Assembly: GCF_014650695.1 (NCBI RefSeq)
Contig: NZ_BMVL01000002.1
Location: forward strand, 362,721-426,720
DNA length: 64,000 bases
Direction of reading: 5' to 3'
Source: Streptomyces avidinii
GTDB taxonomy: Bacteria; Actinomycetota; Actinomycetes; Streptomycetales; Streptomycetaceae
The position numbers were made by a program, and so were the translations under genes. The number at the start of each line of letters is the position of its first letter. Within the stretch, counting starts at the first letter, position 1. Below the pieces are notes generated by a model. It was not told the DNA's origin, did not search any database, and saw nothing but the letters and a program-made list of their open reading frames with translations. Of the stretch, positions 59,855 to 64,000 are shown one piece after another.

Positions 59855-60055
59855 AAGGCCCGCCCGAGGGCGGCGGCGCCCCTTCCGTGTTCCGGCCGGA
59901 CCCCGGCGCCCGGCGAACGCCCGCCACGCCGAGGTCCTCGCAGCACAACGACGCGAGCGCACCGGCCTCCGTAGCGAGAAAGGGCTCCGCCGCGGAGGCC
60001 GGCCCACTCCCGCCACCTGAACCGAGCAACCCGATGGACCTTCGCCGTCACAGCG

Positions 60056-60445
60056 TCAGAGCGAGGGCAGGACGGCATCCGCTGTCGGGGAGCGGCGCTC
60101 GAGCAGCCAGTGGAGGTAGATCCGCAGGCTCTGTTCCAACCCGCCCGCGATATAGGCCTCGTAGTCACGGACGGCGGCGGCGGTGCCCTGGTCGTAGGAC
60201 GCGTCGATGCGCTCCCCATCGCTCCGCCCGGCGGCCAGGTGCTCCAGTACGCGGCCCCGGTTCCGCCACCCCTCCCGGACGGTCTCCGCCGTCCAGTGCT
60301 CGTCACCGTCGCATCCGTAGCCGCCCCAGGGGTCGTCGCCGACCGCTTCGATCACGAGCAGGGTCTCGGCGGCGGTCCGGGGCTGGCGATAGACGAACTC
60401 GCTGAGCGCATGAGCCCCGGCGGCCTCGCCGGAAGCGGCCGTCAC
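60056..60445 (-). CDS. Hypothetical protein
   Basis: A 129-residue acidic soluble protein: ALSEFVYRQPRTAAETLLVI, GDDPWGGYGCDGDEHWTAET, VREGWRNRGRVLEHLAAGRS and LEQSLRIYLHWLLERRSPTA. Starts GTG 60445, TTG 60448 and GTG 60454 compete; AGGAGG lies eight bases before the first, which is chosen. No family recognised. Confidence 0.65.
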   Translation of the reverse strand: MTAASGEAAGAHALSEFVYRQPRTAAETLLVIEAVGDDPWGGYGCDGDEHWTAETVREGWRNRGRVLEHLAAGRSDGERIDASYDQGTAAAVRDYEAYIAGGLEQSLRIYLHWLLERRSPTADAVLPSL

Positions 60446-60781
60446 CAAGGACACCTCCTAGTGCGAGGGCCTGTCGGACATCGGCATCGACGAGGAGCTC
60501 GACAGGGCCCGGCACCGGTTCGACAAGCAGTGCGCCCTGCCTCGACGGGATCGAGAGGTGGTCGGCCGCGGGCGGAAGTCGTAGCGGGCGCGCAGCGCAG
60601 GGGTTCCGGCCGCGTCCGGCCCGCCACGCCCCGAGGCCCGCGCCGAAGCAGAGGGGGCCGCAGGGGCTGGGGCCGCACTGCCTCGCTCAGCCCGCCCGCC
60701 CGAAGGCGAGGTTGGCGTTCGGCCCCGGGGCCGCCCCGAGCAGAGCCATGGGGCGGGCCCCCGGAGACCCCGCCGCTGGGG
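60446..60781. other. Intergenic stretch with a short coding trace
   Basis: A plus-strand frame at about 60463-60585 reads CEGLSDIGIDEELDRARHRF and then DKQCALPRRDREV before a stop. It may be a relic of a lost gene. No other feature was recognised. Confidence 0.3.
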
Positions 60782-61342
60782 CTACTCCAGCAGCCGCCGG
60801 ACGATCAGCTCCATTACTTCCGCGCGGCTGCGCTTGCCGTTGTCGGCGGCGTTGAAGTGGTTGCCGATGCGCACCGAGACGGCCAGCAGGCAGCGGACCT
60901 CGACCTCGTCCTCGTCGGGGCAGAAGGCGGAGAACAGGGAACGTAGGTAGTCCATACGGCGGTTGTCGACGTGGCGCAGACGCTCGGCGACGGCCGCGTC
61001 GCGGCGGGCCCAGTCGCGGATCGCGATGTCGGCGGTGGTGCCCCGCACCGGACCGTCGGTGCCGGCGGCGACGATGTCAAACAGTCGCGTCAGCCTGGCC
61101 CTGGCCTCTCCCCCGCCGCTTTCCACCTGTTCGATGACACTTTCCGCGACCTCGTACTCCCAGGTGTCGAGCATCTCGGTGAGCAGCGCGTCCCGGTTGC
61201 GGAAGTAGCCGTAGAAGCCGCCCTTGCTGACACCGAGTGCCTGTGCCAGCGCCTCGATCCGCACGGCTTCGGGACCGCCGGCGACGAGGGCCCGCAGGCC
61301 TTCTTCGATCCACTTTCCGCGGGGTGTGCGGGTCGCGCCCAT
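60782..61342 (-). CDS. TetR-family transcriptional regulator
   Basis: A 186-residue regulator with an N-terminal TetR helix-turn-helix (RIEALAQALGVSKGGFYGYF, then RNRDALLTEML) and a helical ligand domain (WARRDAAVAERLRHVDNRRM). ATG 61342 is chosen. It is divergent from the DUF2867 gene with 94 bp between, and a long near-perfect inverted repeat fills that gap, so autoregulation plus control of the neighbour is the expected arrangement. The inducer is unknown. Confidence 0.9.
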   Translation of the reverse strand: MGATRTPRGKWIEEGLRALVAGGPEAVRIEALAQALGVSKGGFYGYFRNRDALLTEMLDTWEYEVAESVIEQVESGGGEARARLTRLFDIVAAGTDGPVRGTTADIAIRDWARRDAAVAERLRHVDNRRMDYLRSLFSAFCPDEDEVEVRCLLAVSVRIGNHFNAADNGKRSRAEVMELIVRRLLE

Positions 61343-61370
61343 CTTGTGTGCCTCCTCACCTACCGCCAAG

Positions 61371-61421
61371 TATACGGGGGCGTACAGATGTGCCTACACT
61401 CGATCTGTACGCCACCGTATA
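61371..61421. promoter_or_regulatory. Double TetR-type operator in the divergent promoter region
   Basis: 61371-61389 and 61403-61421 are 19-bp inverted arms with one mismatch. Each arm itself holds a perfect dyad, TACGGGGGCGTA and TACGCCACCGTA (core TACG-N4-CGTA). The block lies 28 bp from the TetR start and 15 bp from the DUF2867 start. Confidence 0.75.
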
Positions 61422-61436
61422 GACAGGGGTCCGGCC

Positions 61437-62039
61437 ATGCGACTTCCCCGAACCGACCACACCGACCGCCCGTGGCGGATCCACGAGGTCGCCGACGACT
61501 TCACCGTCGAGGACGTGTGGGCGCTGCCCACGCCCGGCGGACCCGGCGACCTCGCGCTGCTGGTGGGCCAGATCGCCGAGGGCATCAGGGGTGGGGTGAA
61601 CGGAGACGGTTTCGTCTCCCGAATGCTCTTCGCCGTCCGTTGGAAGCTCGGGGCCCTGCTCGGCTGGGACAAACCCGATTCCGACACCGGTGTCCGGCGG
61701 CCGAGCCTGCGCGACCGCTTGCCGGCGGACCTTCGCGACGGCCCCCGGGGCCCCGACCTCGGCTCGTCCCCGTTCACCTCGCTCTATCAGCGGGAGGACG
61801 AATGGGCCGCCGAGATGGCCAACAGGACGGTGCAGGCCGTGATGCACATCGGTTGGGTACCGGACGGGGCCGGCGGCTACCGCGGCCAGATGGCCGTCCT
61901 GGTGAAGCCGAACGGACTGTTCGGCTCCTTCTACATGGCCGCCATCAAGCCCTTCCGGTACCTCGGGGTGTACCCGGCACTGATCCGCTCGATCGGCCGC
62001 GAGTGGGAGGCGAGCGCCGCCCGGCGAAACGCGAGCTGA
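61437..62039 (+). CDS. DUF2867-family protein
   Basis: A 200-residue protein of the SRPBCC-like DUF2867 group: RIHEVADDFTVEDVWALPTP, RMLFAVRWKLGALLGWDKPD, NRTVQAVMHIGWVPDGAGGY, RGQMAVLVKPNGLFGSFYMA and IKPFRYLGVYPALIRSIGRE. Members are predicted ligand-binding helix-grip proteins, often next to TetR regulators. ATG 61437 sits just after the double operator, so repression by the divergent TetR protein is likely. Ligand unknown. Confidence 0.85.
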   Translation: MRLPRTDHTDRPWRIHEVADDFTVEDVWALPTPGGPGDLALLVGQIAEGIRGGVNGDGFVSRMLFAVRWKLGALLGWDKPDSDTGVRRPSLRDRLPADLRDGPRGPDLGSSPFTSLYQREDEWAAEMANRTVQAVMHIGWVPDGAGGYRGQMAVLVKPNGLFGSFYMAAIKPFRYLGVYPALIRSIGREWEASAARRNAS

Positions 62040-62358
62040 CCGGAGGGCCGACTCCCTGGCCGGCCCGGGCCGTCGACCTCATGGAGAAGGGCCTCACCCC
62101 TCCCACCGCATCCAGGGCGGCGACGCGTCACGGACGACGGAGAACCTCGCACGCCTTGAGGGTGTGGACGCCGGCTGCCGGTCGTGAAGTCACCCACCAC
62201 GCCGACCGGACCCGGCAGGCGGCCGCGGTGACGAAAGCAGCGACGTCTCCCGGCAACTCCGCCCGGTCGACCGCCGCCCGGTCGACCGCCATCTCCTCGC
62301 CGCGGGCCCGGGGCGCCGGGGTGTCCCGGGAGGACCGTGTGGGTTTCCCCGTGAGGGG
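62040..62358. other. Intergenic debris around a second early-set remnant
   Basis: Apart from the remnant at 62163-62235, only a short direct repeat CGGTCGACCGCC (62268 and 62280) was seen. No gene is supported. Confidence 0.35.
62163..62235 (-). pseudogene. Isoamylase early-set domain remnant (copy 2)
   Basis: The DNA segment CTGCCGGTCGTGAAGTCACC and following bases match 3257 onward (copy 1) nearly base for base through CCACCACGCTGACCGGACCC, with a one-base deletion that breaks the frame. On the minus strand it still reads LPGPVGVVGDFTTGS against PPGPVSVVGDFNDWQ in copy 1. Confidence 0.55.
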
Positions 62359-62604
62359 TCAGCCGATGCGGACGGTGATCTCGGGCAGGGGTATGTCGGA
62401 AAGGTTCAGCCGGAGCCCGGTCAGGGTCAGGTAGGTCTGCGAGTCGGTCAAGGCGGAGGTGGTGGACGGCGCCTGGGTCTTCCCGCGCCCGCTCACCAGC
62501 AGGTACCAGCCCCCGCGCTTGTAGCTGCGGGAGGCGTCGGGGCGGTCGCCGTTCGGATTCAACGTCCAGCCCTGGCGCTCCAGGTCGGCGCAGATCGCAT
62601 TCAT
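62359..62604 (-). CDS. C-terminal part of a hypothetical protein
   Basis: An 81-residue frame from ATG 62604: MNAICADLERQGWTLNPNGD, DASRSYKRGGWYLLVSGRGK and YLTLTGLRLNLSDIPLPEIT. It reads like the end of a small exported lipoprotein whose signal peptide is missing. The junction with the plus-strand chimeric ORF immediately upstream suggests rearrangement. It may not be expressed. Confidence 0.4.
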   Translation of the reverse strand: MNAICADLERQGWTLNPNGDRPDASRSYKRGGWYLLVSGRGKTQAPSTTSALTDSQTYLTLTGLRLNLSDIPLPEITVRIG

Positions 62605-62629
62605 CTCCGACTGCGCCCGGCGGTCTTCT

Positions 62630-63231
62630 CGCGAACAGCCGTCCAGCCCGTCCCGTTCGAGTCGGCGCCGGCCGCGCCGATCGGGCGGCCCTGCGCCTTC
62701 TGGCCGCTGCTGCCGTGCTTCGTTCTGAACGCCGCGTCCGTTGCTCTCGCGGCCGCCGCCTTCCAGCGCCTCATCGTCCCCCAGGGCACGCTCATGGTCG
62801 CGACCCTGTTCATCATCGGGGGCGGCTCCGCGGCCGGCGGGGTCGGCGGCACCCTCCTGCCCGATTACTGGCAGCACCTCGGCGCCGTCTTCCCGCCCCA
62901 GCACGCCATCACCTGGTGCGCAACGGCCCTGTTCACCGTCTGCGCAACGCCGAGTGCCTGGCCGCACAAGCCCACGGCCTTCGACTTCCACGCCGCCGAG
63001 GGCCGCTCCTGGCGCCTCAGCGTCGACGGCGACGGCGCATGCACCACCCGCATCCCCGCGCCCACCGCCGCGACCGGCGAAGACTCGGACGCAGCCGGCG
63101 CCTCCGTCCACGGCACGGCCAGTGAGCTGGTCCTCTACCTGTACGACCGGATCCAGGCCGACTTCTTGCACGTTGACGGAGACGCAGGGCTGCTCGACCT
63201 GCTCCGCGCCTGGGAGCCGGAGGAGAAGTAG
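62630..63231 (+). pseudogene. Chimeric ORF: transporter-permease fragment joined to a MDMPI C-terminal domain
   Basis: In one open plus-strand frame, residues before about 62915 read PIGRPCAFWPLLPCFVLNAA, SVALAAAAFQRLIVPQGTLM and GGVGGTLLPDYWQHLGAVFP. This is like the last membrane segments of YhgE/ABC-2-type permeases, ending PPQHAI. It then passes without a stop into DFHAAEGRSWRLSVDGDGAC, VHGTASELVLYLYDRIQADF and LLDLLRAWEPEEK, the C-terminal domain of mycothiol-dependent maleylpyruvate-isomerase (MDMPI) proteins. Neither half has its own start. The best explanation is a deletion fusion of two genes. Confidence 0.55.
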
Positions 63232-63578
63232 GACGTAGCGGGGGCTGTTGGCCGCGCCTCGAGCCGCTTTCAGCGTCGCCGTCCGGGCCGCCAGGCTCTG
63301 CCAACTCCCTCGTGATCGGTCTGCGCCGGCTCGGGCACGGTCCCGGGCGGGGCTGGTCTGCTTCTTCAGCAGCATCCGGGCTCGCCACCCCCGTCACCTG
63401 GACATACGCTGTCCGTAGGGCAGGCGACCACGACCATGGGCCGCCCTCATAAAAGCACCGCGTTGCCGATGGCTCAGTCACCATCGTGCTTGCCGGCCGT
63501 GTCGCCTCCTGCAGGACGGTTGACGGTCGTGAACCGCGTCGGCACTCTCCGCTGTTTCCGTGCGACCAGGGAGTCGCA
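63232..63578. other. Intergenic stretch upstream of the CAP-domain gene
   Basis: 347 bp without a supported ORF. It should contain the promoter of the next gene. No operator-like dyad was noticed. Confidence 0.35.
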
Positions 63579-64000
63579 ATGAGAAGACTTTCTCGTACAC
63601 GCCGTCGGGCCGTGGCCATTGCGGCAACACTGATGGCCGGAGGAATGGTGTCGGGGGCAGCCTCAACGGCGTCCGCCCCCGTCTCGGCCGGCCTTCCCGC
63701 CCAGGTCAGCCCCGCTGACCAGACGGCCATGGTGAACGACACCAATGCGATACGCCAGACGGAAGGCGCACCGCCCCTCGCCTGGGACGCGGCTCTCGCC
63801 TCCGGCTCGCAGTCATGGGCCGACAATCCCGCTTCCCTCGCCGGTGGAAGCCTCCAGCACGACGAGAGCTTCAACAACGGCGCCGAGAACATGTCGGGGG
63901 CCGGGCCATCCCAGGCTGTGTCGCAATGGGCCGGAGAGAAGGCCGCCTACGACGCGGCTGGCCCGAACTGGAACACGGATGACCCCGGTTACAGGAACTG
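63579..64000 (+). CDS. Secreted CAP (SCP/PR-1) domain protein, 3' end outside the window
   Basis: The frame is open from ATG 63579 (AGGGAG six bases upstream) to the window end. A signal peptide (RRLSRTRRRAVAIAATLMAG, then GMVSGAASTASA) is followed by the start of a CAP domain: NDTNAIRQTEGAPPLAWDAA, LASGSQSWADNPASLAGGSL, HDESFNNGAENMSG and QWAGEKAAYD. His of LQHDE and Glu of GAENMS are the conserved CAP cavity residues. Such bacterial CAP proteins are extracellular and of unclear function (some bind sterols or are proteases). Partial: about 140 residues visible. Confidence 0.85.
   Translation, partial: MRRLSRTRRRAVAIAATLMAGGMVSGAASTASAPVSAGLPAQVSPADQTAMVNDTNAIRQTEGAPPLAWDAALASGSQSWADNPASLAGGSLQHDESFNNGAENMSGAGPSQAVSQWAGEKAAYDAAGPNWNTDDPGYRN

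Overview
The window is very GC-rich, mixes GTG, TTG and ATG starts, and carries a Streptomyces-type gene repertoire: microbial transglutaminase, a snapalysin-like protease, many regulators, rare TTA leucine codons and secreted proteins. It is best read as accessory (chromosome-arm-like) DNA of a Streptomyces. It is gene-poor for an actinomycete. Intact genes are separated by many decayed fragments: Tn3- and IS5-type transposase pieces, dispersed copies of a helicase-associated-domain protein, an isoamylase early-set protein and an unnamed family. No tRNA, rRNA or CRISPR array was recognised.

Layout. 0-5.5 kb: streptogramin B lyase, a VOC protein, a membrane Ser/Thr kinase that has lost its catalytic loop, a mosaic of debris and a methyltransferase. 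6-15 kb: a truncated DUF1877 gene, a secreted glycine-rich RTX protein, an alpha/beta hydrolase facing a histidine kinase/response regulator pair across a long inverted repeat, a DUF11-repeat protein and an H-type-lectin-like protein. 15-20 kb: Tn3 and IS5 remnants and repeat blocks around a YwqG-like protein, a SUKH protein and a truncated small membrane gene behind tandem palindromic operators. 20-31 kb: an AraC regulator, a secreted protein, a membrane protein, a lipoprotein, two extracellular-type zinc metallopeptidases, and a PucR regulator facing a ferredoxin-reductase/acyl-CoA-desaturase operon. 31-35 kb: an electrophile-detoxification-type cluster (alpha/beta hydrolase, quinone-oxidoreductase-like protein, old yellow enzyme) opposite a MarR regulator with shared operator-like sequences.

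36-44 kb: hypothetical membrane proteins, a protein made of two tandem copies of one domain, a broken XRE regulator, a DUF6247/RelE-type pair, an intact PASTA-less Ser/Thr kinase with an SH3-like tail, and a tiny secreted protein. 44-53 kb: a graveyard of small hypothetical genes, many broken by single-base indels in homopolymers. 54-64 kb: transglutaminase, a headless TetR gene, a GNAT acetyltransferase, a putative effector toxin with a VQR-type leader and a Tiki/EreA/PMT-C2-like domain, a possible membrane partner, a TetR regulator with a near-perfect inverted repeat facing a DUF2867 gene, a chimeric ORF, and the 5' part of a CAP-domain secreted protein running off the end.

Working units that can be argued from the sequence are: (i) hydrolase / inverted repeat / two-component system; (ii) PucR / reductase-desaturase; (iii) MarR / OYE-oxidoreductase; (iv) TetR / DUF2867; (v) DUF6247-RelE; (vi) the effector toxin with its neighbour. 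TTA codons in the transglutaminase, the AraC regulator and a small membrane protein suggest bldA-linked developmental control of part of the region.
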